This document shows, in pieces, positions 33,806 through 41,689 of a stretch of 44,296 nucleotides of DNA (within the stretch, counting starts at the first letter, position 1; the number at the start of each line of letters is the position of its first letter). The notes under the pieces were generated by a model. It did no database searches. It had not been told where the DNA came from and saw only the letters and a list, made by a program, of their open reading frames with translations. The position numbers and the translations under genes are program-made. Source of the DNA: Pseudolachnospira sp964507035 (GTDB lineage: Bacteria > Bacillota > Clostridia > Lachnospirales > Lachnospiraceae); contig CAZDOQ010000007.1 of assembly GCA_964507035.1 (NCBI GenBank), positions 1 to 44,296 of the forward strand. The letters are read 5' to 3'.

Positions 33806-34990
33806 CTACCCTACTGTGATCACTTCGCATTTGTCCAATAATTCCTCGTTGAATTCTTGTCCGATTCCCGGCCGTTCTGACACCTGCAAGAATCCATCTT
33901 GAGGGGCATCCTCGTACCGACAGAGAGAAATATTTTCTGGAATCAAAGAGTACTCGTGGGTTTCGTGAATGATAAAGTTTGGAATGACCGTTTCCAGCTG
34001 CAATGCCGCCGCATTAGAAATAGGACCTCCACACACGTGGAACTGCACGCTCACATCGTATACCTGGGCCATATCACAAATTTTTTTCCCTTCTGTGATC
34101 CCCCCTGTATTGCATATATCTGGCTGGATCACTTGCAGTCCACCCTCCTCCAAAAAAGGGCGGAATCCCCAACGGCTATGAATCCGCTCTCCGCCTGCCA
34201 GAGGGATGGAAATCCGCTGGCCAATGTTTTGAAACAGCCGAGGGTTTAATGGTTGGGTCGGTTCCTCAAAATAGAAAATCCCATAGGGCTCCAAGACTTT
34301 TCCCACCTGGACCGCTGTATTGACATCCGTCAAGCCATGGGCTTCCAGAATAATATCCAAATCTGGACCGCCTGCTTCCCGAATAGCCGCCACCCTGGCT
34401 TCCATCAATCGAAGCTGCCGGTTACTTAAAAGCCCCGTAGTGTTCCATCCCATCCAAACACCATGATCATCAATTCCAATGGGGTCCACCTTCACTGCCT
34501 TGAACCCGGCTTCCATGGCCTTTCGGGCCACTTCTCCGTATTCCTCCGGCCGGACATGCCGGCGGCTTTCCGTTCCCCATCCCAGTTGAATCTGACTGGC
34601 ATAACATCGAATTTGTTCTCTGGTTTTGCCTCCTAGCAGACGATATACCGGCGTATCATAGACTTTTCCTTTGATATCCCAAAGAGCAATGTCAATCCCG
34701 CTAATTCCCGCAAAGGTCACAACACCTCCGCTCATACCCCAAAAGGTGGTACGCAACAATTTCTGCCAGATCGCTTCGTGGTTCAGTGGGTCCATCCCCA
34801 GAATCAGCCGGGCATAATCCACACCCTGTCCCAAACCAGCTTCCTGAGACTTGCCATAGGCCAAACCTATTTCACCATGGCCTGTAATTCCCTCATCGGT
34901 ATGCACCAGCACAAAAATCGGCTGCCATCTTGTGTTTCCCTTTGAAGCCAGCGGACAAGTTTTGACCAACTGTACTGCTATAATCTTCAT
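33806..34990 (-). CDS. Enolase-superfamily (mandelate racemase/muconate lactonizing type) dehydratase
   Basis: Members take a proton alpha to a carboxylate and commonly dehydrate sugar acids. The 394-aa product has the N-terminal capping domain, then barrel motifs KAVKVDPIG (catalytic lysine region), DIILEAHG, YFEEPTQP and AGGERIHS for the metal ligands. VQFHVCGGPISNAAALQL gives a catalytic histidine, as in the galactonate/mannonate dehydratase groups. No clear Shine-Dalgarno is seen; it begins 4 nt after the cupin stop, so coupling is likely. The substrate is unknown; an acid sugar is expected. Confidence 0.88.
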   Translation of the reverse strand: MKIIAVQLVKTCPLASKGNTRWQPIFVLVHTDEGITGHGEIGLAYGKSQEAGLGQGVDYARLILGMDPLNHEAIWQKLLRTTFWGMSGGVVTFAGISGIDIALWDIKGKVYDTPVYRLLGGKTREQIRCYASQIQLGWGTESRRHVRPEEYGEVARKAMEAGFKAVKVDPIGIDDHGVWMGWNTTGLLSNRQLRLMEARVAAIREAGGPDLDIILEAHGLTDVNTAVQVGKVLEPYGIFYFEEPTQPLNPRLFQNIGQRISIPLAGGERIHSRWGFRPFLEEGGLQVIQPDICNTGGITEGKKICDMAQVYDVSVQFHVCGGPISNAAALQLETVIPNFIIHETHEYSLIPENISLCRYEDAPQDGFLQVSERPGIGQEFNEELLDKCEVITVG

Positions 34991-34994
34991 TTAT

Positions 34995-35384
34995 TTAAAA
35001 CTTCAGTCCAGCCTTTTTAGATGTCCAGACTAGCAGTTCCACCGGTAATCCCGTAGGATTCAAATAACCGTGAGCAGTTCCCGACTCCGCATAGGCCAGT
35101 TTTCCTTGAGCCATCTCGCCCAGAACAACTTCTTTCTCTCCCAGGAGAAGAGCCTTCCCGTTCATCACATAAGCAAACTCCTCACCCGCTTCGTGCACGT
35201 GAACCGGCACTTTTTCGCCTGGCAAGATCTCGTATACGCCTACTTCAAAAAACTGTGAGGGAGTGTCTTTGTGTCCAATGATGTAATAAAGCTTCACCAT
35301 CTTGCCTGGTTCTCCGCCCAGCCACTCTGCTTTGCTGTCTCGGTAGGGATGCATAACCCGCGAAGGTCCAAAAGGTTCTTTCAT
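34995..35384 (-). CDS. Small cupin protein, copy 1
   Basis: The 129-aa single-domain cupin has FEVGVYEILPGEKVPVHVHE followed by GEEFAYVMNG (motif 1: HxH, then E), and GTAHGYLNPT (motif 2 histidine), so a metal site is probably complete. It is related in layout to the next gene (35388-35795), with a shared WLG-EPG segment near the start. Small cupins in such operons are often isomerases, lactonases or decarboxylases of acids. No specific function can be given. Confidence 0.82.
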   Translation of the reverse strand: MKEPFGPSRVMHPYRDSKAEWLGGEPGKMVKLYYIIGHKDTPSQFFEVGVYEILPGEKVPVHVHEAGEEFAYVMNGKALLLGEKEVVLGEMAQGKLAYAESGTAHGYLNPTGLPVELLVWTSKKAGLKF

Positions 35385-35387
35385 TTT

Positions 35388-35795
35388 TCATTCCTCCTTC
35401 TTCCGCACGCCGTCGTTGGTGGGTAGTTCTCCTCCAGCGGAATAGACAAATAATTTCATGGAAACACCTGCTTCCTCTGTGGTCCTCCCGCCATGAAAAG
35501 ATCCCATGGGATTCCACTTGATAGTTCCGGCACACTGTTCGCCAATCACAACATTCCCCTCCGTCTCCGAAGTGCTTCCTCCGGTTACTGAGTAGCTGAC
35601 CTCCTCTGCATTGTCATGGACATGAACCGAACCACCTTCTCCAGGAGTAAACATTGCCATACCCACGTTAAAATAGGGAGTACTCATAATCCGGTACACC
35701 TTCCGAATGGTTCCCGGCTCTGTCCCCAGCCACACCACTTCCTGAGCATCTAATATCGGGTCTAGAACGCGAGCTTTGGGCTTTTTATTCGCCAT
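35388..35795 (-). CDS. Small cupin protein, copy 2
   Basis: The 135-aa cupin has MFTPGEGGSVHVHDNAEEVSY style motif 1 (HVH, then E) and MGSFHGG for motif 2. It begins VLDPILDAQEVVWLGTEPGT, a start resembling that of its neighbour, which suggests duplication or a hetero-oligomer. It is the first gene of the LysR-linked operon and has a strong GGAGGAG site. Its TGA overlaps the ribosome binding site of copy 1. Confidence 0.82.
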   Translation of the reverse strand: MANKKPKARVLDPILDAQEVVWLGTEPGTIRKVYRIMSTPYFNVGMAMFTPGEGGSVHVHDNAEEVSYSVTGGSTSETEGNVVIGEQCAGTIKWNPMGSFHGGRTTEEAGVSMKLFVYSAGGELPTNDGVRKKEE

Positions 35796-35841
35796 TTTCT
35801 GTCTCCTCCTTCAAAATGATCTATTAATCTTTCTATTGTGA

Positions 35842-35860
35842 CTGTAACACACATTGACAG
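35842..35860. promoter_or_regulatory. LysR-type operator
   Basis: CTGT-N11-ACAG (35842-35860) is a clean T-N11-A dyad in the 126-nt gap between the divergent lysR and cupin genes. It overlaps the lysR -35 box, fitting autorepression and co-inducer-dependent activation of the minus-strand operon. Confidence 0.7.
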
Positions 35861-35882
35861 AAAAGTGAAATGGATATAAAAT
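35854..35882 (+). promoter_or_regulatory. Promoter of the lysR gene
   Basis: Perfect TTGACA (35854-35859), 17-nt spacer and TAAAAT (35877-35882, 5 of 6), about 40 nt before the lysR ATG. The -35 shares bases with the LysR operator. Confidence 0.7.
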
Positions 35883-35921
35883 CATGTATATATGACAAAT
35901 AAGTTATAAAAAGGTGCGGAA

Positions 35922-36809
35922 ATGGATTTACTTCAACTATTCTATTTTCAAGTGACAGCCCAGGAAGAACACATCACACGAGCAGCCAACCTCCTCCATG
36001 TCACCCAGCCCGCTCTCAGCAAAACTATTAAGCGTCTGGAGGATGAACTGGGCGTTCCCTTATTCACCCGTATCGGGAAAACCATTCGCCTGAATACCAA
36101 TGGTGAAATATTTCTGCGATATGTGAATACTGCCATGGACGCTCTTGCAGATGGAAAAAAGGCATTAACCGCATTAAATTCTGCATCTTTTCCGGATATC
36201 ACTCTGAATTTGGAAGCCGGAGCAGATTCTCTAGTCAAACTGGTCACCGGATTCAATAACAAGTATCCTCAGATTCGTCTCTTTATTCGGAAAGCCAATA
36301 CCAAACTTACCTATCCCATTGCCAAATATGACCTAGCAATTTTTATGCTCTCCGGGGAGGAAACACTTCCGGATAGTTCCTTGGTTCTTTTTGAAGAAGA
36401 TATGGTTGCCGCAATTCCGGAGGGACATCCTTTCTGCGGCAAATTATATGTGGATTTAAAAGATTTGCAAGATGAAAAATTTATCCTTTTTCAAGAATCC
36501 TCTACGCTACGCCAGATGATTACCAGGCACTGTGAAAGCGTCGGCTTTACGCCCAACGTGGTCACCGAATGCCATGATTGGCATATACTTTGTGACTTTG
36601 TACGGGCAAAAATTGGAATCTCAATCATTCCTAAACTTTCCTGGCAACTCTCTCTCCATGGTCTATGCACCGTCCCCATCCGGCAACCTCAGTTATCTCG
36701 AAAACTGCTGATCACCTGGTTTGGGGACAGTCACCTGACCATTTCTTCTAAGATGTTTGTGGAGTATGCTACCCGGTACTACAGCGAATTGGTACCGGTA
36801 AACCGGTAA
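35922..36809 (+). CDS. LysR-family transcriptional regulator
   Basis: The 295-aa protein has an N-terminal winged HTH (HITRAANLLHVTQPALSKTI, residues about 19-38, then RLEDELGVPLFTRIGKTI) and a periplasmic-binding-like co-inducer domain. Length is standard. AAAGGTG precedes the ATG. It is divergent from the eleven-gene catabolic operon, with a T-N11-A operator between them, so it is probably the operon's activator responding to the imported acid or an intermediate. Confidence 0.92.
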   Translation: MDLLQLFYFQVTAQEEHITRAANLLHVTQPALSKTIKRLEDELGVPLFTRIGKTIRLNTNGEIFLRYVNTAMDALADGKKALTALNSASFPDITLNLEAGADSLVKLVTGFNNKYPQIRLFIRKANTKLTYPIAKYDLAIFMLSGEETLPDSSLVLFEEDMVAAIPEGHPFCGKLYVDLKDLQDEKFILFQESSTLRQMITRHCESVGFTPNVVTECHDWHILCDFVRAKIGISIIPKLSWQLSLHGLCTVPIRQPQLSRKLLITWFGDSHLTISSKMFVEYATRYYSELVPVNR

Positions 36810-36824
36810 TGAAGTGCTCATTAC
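36806..36824. terminator. Short inverted repeat spanning two convergent stop codons
   Basis: GTAATGA-agtgc-TCATTAC contains the TAA of lysR on the plus strand and the TAA of the AEC gene on the minus strand. The stem is only 7 bp and AT-rich, with no T-tract, so a terminator role is tentative. Confidence 0.35.
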
Positions 36825-37738
36825 AGCACCCACTCCACTACCAAACTCCAAATCGGAATCGTAAACAGAGATAAAATGGTGCTGAGCACCACGGTCTTGG
36901 TGGCAAACTGGTAGTCCCGGTCATACCGGGCTGCCAGGATGGCCGTGGTGGTAGCCACCGGCATGGCAATGAGAATTACGCTGACGCTGGCCATCAGATG
37001 CGGCAGTCCCGCCAGCTTCACGCCCACCAGCACCAAGCCCGGCAGAACGAACAGACGGAGTACGCTCATCCAGATGGTTTCCTTGCTGAAGATGGTCCGC
37101 AGATCCACCTCCGCCAGAATGGTGCCAATGATCAGCATGGTCACCGGGGTCATGGCGCTGCTGAAGCTGGTGATGGTCCGGGTAAGGAACGTGGGCAAAG
37201 GAATGGGAAAGAACATGTACAAAAGCCCTATGAGTACCGAAAGGATACAAGGGTGGGTCAGGGCCGTCTTGATCACATTCTTCTTATCCACCTTCACAAA
37301 GCAGGCCAGGCCCACGGTCCAATAGAACAGCCGCACCGGCACCAGAAACACGGAGGCCAGCCGCAGCCCGTCAGGGCCGTACATGCCCTCCACCATAGGG
37401 TTGCCCAGAAAACCTGCGTTGGAGACCATGGTACCATAGCGCATGACGCTCTTCTTTCCCTCTTCCATGCCCCGGAACAGGATTTTGCTCAACGTAAACT
37501 GGACAATCTGAATCATCAGGGACACCAGCATCACTGTGAGCATCTGTCCCATCATGCTGTGGTCTGCCTGCAGAAATGCTGCCAGCATATTGCAGGGGAT
37601 CAGTAGGTTGATGGTGATATCCGTGAGACTTTTTCTGCCTGCCTCCGTGATCATTCCTCGCTTGGTCAGAAACATGCCAATGAGCACCATCAAAAACATC
37701 ATCCCCTGCATCTCCAGCAGGTTTTCCATATCAACCAT
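36821..37738 (-). CDS. AEC-family (auxin efflux carrier type) transporter
   Basis: Members of this family export or exchange small organic acids such as malate, or auxin in plants. The 305-aa product has about ten hydrophobic segments in two halves, with LTDITINLLIPCNMLAAF near residues 38-55 and SNAGFLGNPMVEGMYG near 118-133, both typical. GGGGA precedes the ATG at 37738; a second ATG lies 9 nt inside. It is 41 nt downstream of cysK and may be read through from it. The substrate is unknown. Confidence 0.88.
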   Translation of the reverse strand: MVDMENLLEMQGMMFLMVLIGMFLTKRGMITEAGRKSLTDITINLLIPCNMLAAFLQADHSMMGQMLTVMLVSLMIQIVQFTLSKILFRGMEEGKKSVMRYGTMVSNAGFLGNPMVEGMYGPDGLRLASVFLVPVRLFYWTVGLACFVKVDKKNVIKTALTHPCILSVLIGLLYMFFPIPLPTFLTRTITSFSSAMTPVTMLIIGTILAEVDLRTIFSKETIWMSVLRLFVLPGLVLVGVKLAGLPHLMASVSVILIAMPVATTTAILAARYDRDYQFATKTVVLSTILSLFTIPIWSLVVEWVL

Positions 37739-37779
37739 ATTCCCATCCCCTTTATCTCACCTGTGTTTTCTTCTTCGGC

Positions 37780-38709
37780 TTACACCAGATACCCTTCCGT
37801 GGACAGATACCGCTCGCCGCCGTCCGGCAGCAGCGCCACCAGCCGCTTTTCCCGGTATTCCGGCCGGGACGCCAGTTCCAAAGTCGCCCACAGGGCCGCT
37901 CCGCCGGAAATACCAATGAGGATCCCCTCCCGCTGGCTGAACAGCCGCCCTATCCGATAGGCGTCCTCCCACTTGGCCGTCAACACCTCATCATAGACGG
38001 ACCGGTCCAGGATGTCCGGCACAAACCCGGCGCCAATGCCCTGCAGCTTGTGGGGGCCCGATTTGCCGCCGGAGAGCACCGGGGAATCCCAGGGTTCCAC
38101 CCCCACCACCTTCACGGCGGGATTCTGTTCCTTCAGATATTTTCCTACACCGGAGATGGTGCCGCCAGTGCCAATTCCCGCCACAAACACTTCCACCTGT
38201 CCGTCTGTGTCCTCCCAGATCTCCGGTCCGGTGGCGGCGTAGTGGGCTGCCGGGTTGGCCGGGTTCACAAACTGTCCCGGCAAAAAGGCCCCGGGGATCT
38301 CCTTGGCCATCTCCTCCGCCTTGGCAATGGCCCCGGACATTCCCTTGGCCCCGGGGGTCAGCACAATCTCCGCCCCGTAGGCTGCCAAAAGATTCCGGCG
38401 CTCCACGCTCATGGTCTCCGGCATAGTGAAAATGGCCCGGTATCCCCGGGAGGCCGCCACCGCCGCCAGGCCGATGCCGGTGTTGCCGCTGGTGGGCTCA
38501 ACGATCACCGCCCCGGGACGCAGCTTTCCCTCTGCCTCCGCTTTCTGAATCATGGACACGGCCACCCGGTCTTTGCTGCTCCCGGCCGGGTTTCGACCCT
38601 CCAGTTTCACCCACAGCTTTGCCGGGGACTCCGCCGCCTTCAAAAACCGCGCTGGCTCCAGTAGCGGAGTATGACCTACCAGTTCTTCCATGCTTTTATA
38701 GACACGCAT
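37780..38709 (-). CDS. cysK: Cysteine synthase (O-acetylserine sulfhydrylase)
   Basis: CysK makes cysteine from O-acetylserine and sulfide with PLP. The 309-aa product has NPAGSSKDR with the PLP lysine K46, PTSGNTGIGLA for substrate binding, GIGTGGTISGVG for the PLP phosphate and GISGGAAL near the end. Length is standard. AAGGAG precedes the ATG. A short possible leader ORF with its own strong site lies just upstream (38716-38781). Confidence 0.93.
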   Translation of the reverse strand: MRVYKSMEELVGHTPLLEPARFLKAAESPAKLWVKLEGRNPAGSSKDRVAVSMIQKAEAEGKLRPGAVIVEPTSGNTGIGLAAVAASRGYRAIFTMPETMSVERRNLLAAYGAEIVLTPGAKGMSGAIAKAEEMAKEIPGAFLPGQFVNPANPAAHYAATGPEIWEDTDGQVEVFVAGIGTGGTISGVGKYLKEQNPAVKVVGVEPWDSPVLSGGKSGPHKLQGIGAGFVPDILDRSVYDEVLTAKWEDAYRIGRLFSQREGILIGISGGAALWATLELASRPEYREKRLVALLPDGGERYLSTEGYLV

Positions 38710-38715
38710 ATTCTG

Positions 38716-38781
38716 TCACTCCTTATTGTATGGGGCCATGTTTGACACGGCCTGTTGCTGGTTCCGGCCCATGAGGCCCAT
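38716..38781 (-). CDS. Possible 21-aa leader peptide ORF before cysK
   Basis: ATG at 38781 with AGGAGG 4 nt upstream opens a 21-codon frame (MGLMGRNQQQAVSNMAPYNK, then E). Its TGA lies inside the cysK ribosome binding site, so its translation would influence cysK. It has no cysteine codons, so cysteine attenuation is not supported. A TATAAT at 38796-38791 is so close that a transcript starting from it would lose the AGGAGG; this weakens the case. Confidence 0.3.
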   Translation of the reverse strand: MGLMGRNQQQAVSNMAPYNKE

Positions 38782-38885
38782 TTCCTCCTAATTATACTGA
38801 AGTTTTCCCTGCTCTGCAACGAAAAATCCACAAATCCCCCCAGAGCGGGAAGAATCCGCCTGCACTGGTGCTCTGCCGCGCCAAA

Positions 38886-38914
38886 TTGACATTCCCAGGC
38901 AACTGTGTTATGTT
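38886..38914 (+). promoter_or_regulatory. Promoter of ridA
   Basis: Perfect TTGACA (38886-38891), 17-nt spacer and TATGTT (38909-38914, 4 of 6), about 50 nt before the ridA start. It is divergent from the cysK region. Confidence 0.65.
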
Positions 38915-38965
38915 AAAGATGCCCTCTGAGAGAGGACAAATTCGGATCAAAGGAGAAGTTTTCCC

Positions 38966-39340
38966 ATGTTTCAGGTGACAGACACGAAAAACGCACCCGC
39001 AGCCATCGGCCCTTATTCTCAGGCCATTTCTTTCTCCAACCTGGTCTTTACCTCCGGTCAGGTTCCCCTGGACCCTCAGTCCGGCCAGGTGGTGGGCACC
39101 ACCATTGCCGAGCAGGCGGAGCAGGTCATGAAAAATCTGGGCGCTGTGCTGGAGGCAAGCGGCGTCAGCTATGAGAGCGCCATCAAAACCACCTGCTTCC
39201 TGGCGGACATGGCGGACTTTGGATCCTTCAATGAGATCTACGCCAAATACTTCACCGGAAAACCGGCCCGTTCCTGCGTGGCGGTGAAAGAGCTTCCCAA
39301 GGGAGTGCTGTGTGAGGTGGAGGTGATTGCGGCCAAATAA
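38966..39340 (+). CDS. ridA: RidA family enamine/imine deaminase
   Basis: RidA hydrolyses reactive enamines and imines released by PLP enzymes such as threonine dehydratase. The 124-aa product has the family pattern: AIGPYSQAI, FTSGQVPLDPQSG, ASGVSYESAIKTTCFLADMADF and the C-terminal PARSCVAVKELPKG containing the key arginine. AAAGGAG precedes the ATG. It is monocistronic, between its own promoter and terminator, and divergent from the PLP enzyme gene cysK. Confidence 0.94.
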   Translation: MFQVTDTKNAPAAIGPYSQAISFSNLVFTSGQVPLDPQSGQVVGTTIAEQAEQVMKNLGAVLEASGVSYESAIKTTCFLADMADFGSFNEIYAKYFTGKPARSCVAVKELPKGVLCEVEVIAAK

Positions 39341-39361
39341 AAGAATCTTCACAGGGGAAGA

Positions 39362-39397
39362 CCGGCTGCTCACGCACGGCAGCCGGCCTTTTCTCTA
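39362..39397 (+). terminator. Intrinsic terminator of ridA
   Basis: CCGGCTGC (39362-39369) pairs with GCAGCCGG (39379-39386), 9-nt loop, followed by CCTTTTCTC. It begins 22 nt after the ridA stop. Confidence 0.75.
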
Positions 39398-39490
39398 GTC
39401 CCCGTTTTTGCCAAAAACACCCATGTCTCTTCGACTGATATCTGGCAATCAAAAGATCTGGTAAAACCGTCTCCAATGCCACATTCTGTC

Positions 39491-39640
39491 TTACAGTTCT
39501 CCCACCGCGTTCTCCACTGTCTGCAAGAACGCGCCGCTCTCCACCAGGTCCGTGACGGTTTTGGGCTGGTAGTCCACCGGCTCTATGCCTGCCCGCTGTA
39601 AGGCCTCCCCTTTTTCTTTTCCTTTCCTCGGGGCCAGGCA
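39491..39640 (-). pseudogene. Possible C-terminal remnant of an unidentified gene
   Basis: On the minus strand downstream of the hydrogenase, one frame reads like the end of a real protein (GEALQRAGIEPVDYQPKTVT, then DLVESGAFLQTVENAVGEL and TAA at 39491). It has no start codon with a ribosome binding site. Upstream it runs into an A-rich stretch (GGAAAGGAAAAGAAAAAGGGG) where a frameshift is plausible. It may be a truncated gene or chance. The rest of 39398-39666 shows nothing I can name. Confidence 0.3.
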
Positions 39641-39666
39641 CCTGCCCGGTCCCGGGTACTTTCTCT

Positions 39667-41172
39667 TTAATCCAAATGCACCTCTGCCAGTTCCTTGGGC
39701 GGAACCGCCTTAGTGGAATCCCGCACAGACTTTTTCACCGACTGGGCCGCCTTATTCACCGGGATGATGGTACCGGCTCCGCCGACGCAGCCACCCGGGC
39801 AGCCCATTCCCTCAATGAGGCAGCCGTCCATCTTGCCGGCCTTGGCCATGAGCAGCACCTTCCGGCATTCCGCCAGTCCCTCCGCATGCTCAATGTTCAC
39901 CTCCGCATCCGGATAATAGGCGTGAATGCACTTTTCAATGGCCTCGGCCACGCCGCCGGCCACCGCATAGCCCCGGCCTGCGCCGGTGGCGTCGTGCATC
40001 TCCACATCTTTGTCATAGGTGTTCATATCAATGCCCCGGGCCTCAAAGATGGCGTCCAGTTCCTCAAAGGTGATGACAAAGTCCACATCGCTGCGGACGC
40101 TGTGCCGGGAGGCCTCCAGTTTTTTGGAAGCGCAGGGCCCAATGAACACCACCCGGGCATTGGGATGTTTCTGCTTAATGGTTCGGGCCGTGGCCACCAT
40201 GGGGGTCAGGGAGTTGGAGATCTTGTCAATCATATCCGGGAAATACAGCTTGGCCAGCATAGCCCAGGAAGGGCAGCAGGACGTGAGCAGGAAGGGAAGA
40301 TCTCCCTCCAGCACCTCCCCCACATAGTGCTTGGCCTCGGTAGCTGCTCCCATGTCCGCGCCCAGGGCCACCTCGTAGACCTCAGAGAAGCCCAGCTCCA
40401 TCAAGGCCGCCTTGATCTTTTTGGGGCTTCCTTTGGGACCAAACTGGCCCACAATGGCCGGCGCCACCTCCGCCACAATCTCTCTCCCTTCCTTCAGAGC
40501 CCGGATCAGCTGGAAGATCTGGGACTTGTCCGCAATAGCTCCAAAGGGGCAGTTGACCATGCACATGCCGCAGGACACGCACTTGTCCGGGTTGATATAG
40601 GCCCGGCCCAGAGCATCGCTCTCAATGGCGTTCACCCCGCAGGCCTCGGCGCAGGGGCGGATCTCATGGGCGATGGCATCGTAAGGGCAGGCGGCTTTGC
40701 ACTTGCCACACTTGATACACTTTTCCTGATCAATGACGGAACGGCCGTTGACAATGGCGGTAGCTCCCTTGGGGCACACTTCCACACAGGGATGGGCCAC
40801 ACAGCCCCGGCAGTTATCCGTCACCTTGTACTCGTTGGCCGTACAGGCGTCACAGGCAGAAGGGATCACCTGCATCAGCGGCGGCTCATAATATTTTTCC
40901 GAGATATTGCTCTCATCCAGCCCGGCAGTCAGATGTACCGGCTCGTCCTCCGGCCGCAGGCTCATGCCCATGGCCAACCGCACCCGCTCGGAGGCAATGG
41001 CCCGCTCCCGCCAAATGCTCTCCCGGTACTGGGGCACGTCCCCCGGGGAGATCTTATAGGGGATCGCCTCAATATCATTGTTCAAGTTGGCGGACTCATA
41101 GGCCAACTTGGCGATCTCCGTAAACACTTGCTTTCTCAACCGCTTTACCGCAGTGTCTAACCCTCGAATCAT
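39667..41172 (-). CDS. [FeFe]-hydrogenase with non-canonical H-cluster motifs
   Basis: The 501-aa protein combines ferredoxin-type cluster domains with a hydrogenase catalytic domain. Cysteine groups are CDACTANEYKVTDNCRGC, CIKCGKCKAACPYDAI and CVSCGMCMVNCPFGAI (about residues 107-215). The H-domain has TSCCPSW (L1, canonical), IGPCASKKLE (L2, where group A enzymes have MPCxxKxxE) and EGMGCPGGCVGGAG (L3, usual ExMACPGGCxxGGG). This fits group B or a related monomeric type rather than the bifurcating enzymes. It may make or sense H2 with ferredoxin as partner. AGAGGAG precedes the ATG. Confidence 0.88.
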   Translation of the reverse strand: MIRGLDTAVKRLRKQVFTEIAKLAYESANLNNDIEAIPYKISPGDVPQYRESIWRERAIASERVRLAMGMSLRPEDEPVHLTAGLDESNISEKYYEPPLMQVIPSACDACTANEYKVTDNCRGCVAHPCVEVCPKGATAIVNGRSVIDQEKCIKCGKCKAACPYDAIAHEIRPCAEACGVNAIESDALGRAYINPDKCVSCGMCMVNCPFGAIADKSQIFQLIRALKEGREIVAEVAPAIVGQFGPKGSPKKIKAALMELGFSEVYEVALGADMGAATEAKHYVGEVLEGDLPFLLTSCCPSWAMLAKLYFPDMIDKISNSLTPMVATARTIKQKHPNARVVFIGPCASKKLEASRHSVRSDVDFVITFEELDAIFEARGIDMNTYDKDVEMHDATGAGRGYAVAGGVAEAIEKCIHAYYPDAEVNIEHAEGLAECRKVLLMAKAGKMDGCLIEGMGCPGGCVGGAGTIIPVNKAAQSVKKSVRDSTKAVPPKELAEVHLD

Positions 41173-41365
41173 CTACGTCTCCTCTCAACTCTTTTCAATT
41201 TATCCGTCCCTAGAATACGATACTTTCGGAATTTTCGCAAGGGCTTTACACAGGTTTTACCAAACCTTTGCCGGAACGCCGGAAGGCGGAAGTTCCGCCT
41301 TATCCGGGCGCTGGTGCCAGGTCAGCCGCCTGCCCGGGATGGGGATGGGACAGAACCAGGGATTG

Positions 41366-41420
41366 GGGGGATCAGATCCCGGGGGTTCCGTTCTTCCTGG
41401 TGCGGCTTCGCTTTTACCAC
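41366..41420 (+). repeat. 55-bp sequence at the left edge of the gap
   Basis: Identical over 55 bp to 41521-41575, the first bases after the Ns. An exact short overlap of contig ends is typical of an unmerged k-mer overlap, so this is most likely one sequence present twice by assembly. Confidence 0.9.
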
Positions 41421-41520
41421 NNNNNNNNNNNNNNNNNNNNNNNNNNNNNNNNNNNNNNNNNNNNNNNNNNNNNNNNNNNNNNNNNNNNNNNNNNNNNNNN
41501 NNNNNNNNNNNNNNNNNNNN
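41421..41520. other. Assembly gap of 100 Ns
   Basis: Exactly 100 Ns, a conventional placeholder length. Because the flanks repeat the same 55 bp, the true gap is probably zero or negative and the real sequence about 155 bp shorter. A genuine repeat-containing insertion cannot be excluded. Confidence 0.95.
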
Positions 41521-41575
41521 GGGGGATCAGATCCCGGGGGTTCCGTTCTTCCTGGTGCGGCTTCGCTTTTACCAC
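41521..41575 (+). repeat. 55-bp sequence at the right edge of the gap
   Basis: Exact copy of 41366-41420, starting with five Gs, where the left flank has a run of six. Reading continues from here into the DUF3786-like C-terminus. Confidence 0.9.
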
Positions 41576-41689
41576 TCGGATCTGGAATTTCCACCGCAGC
41601 TGACGGTGCTGTCTGACGAAAACACCCTGGATTTTCTCCACGATGAGACCACCAACTATGTGCGCATCTGCCCGCTCCAGACCATTCTG

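Noticed and set aside
39676..41160. 494-codon plus-strand open frame
   Set aside because: Antisense shadow of the smaller hydrogenase; no start signals.
41366..41575. Insertion-sequence target duplication or CRISPR repeat around the Ns
   Set aside because: Exact 55-bp identity at both contig edges beside a 100-N placeholder is better explained by assembly overlap.
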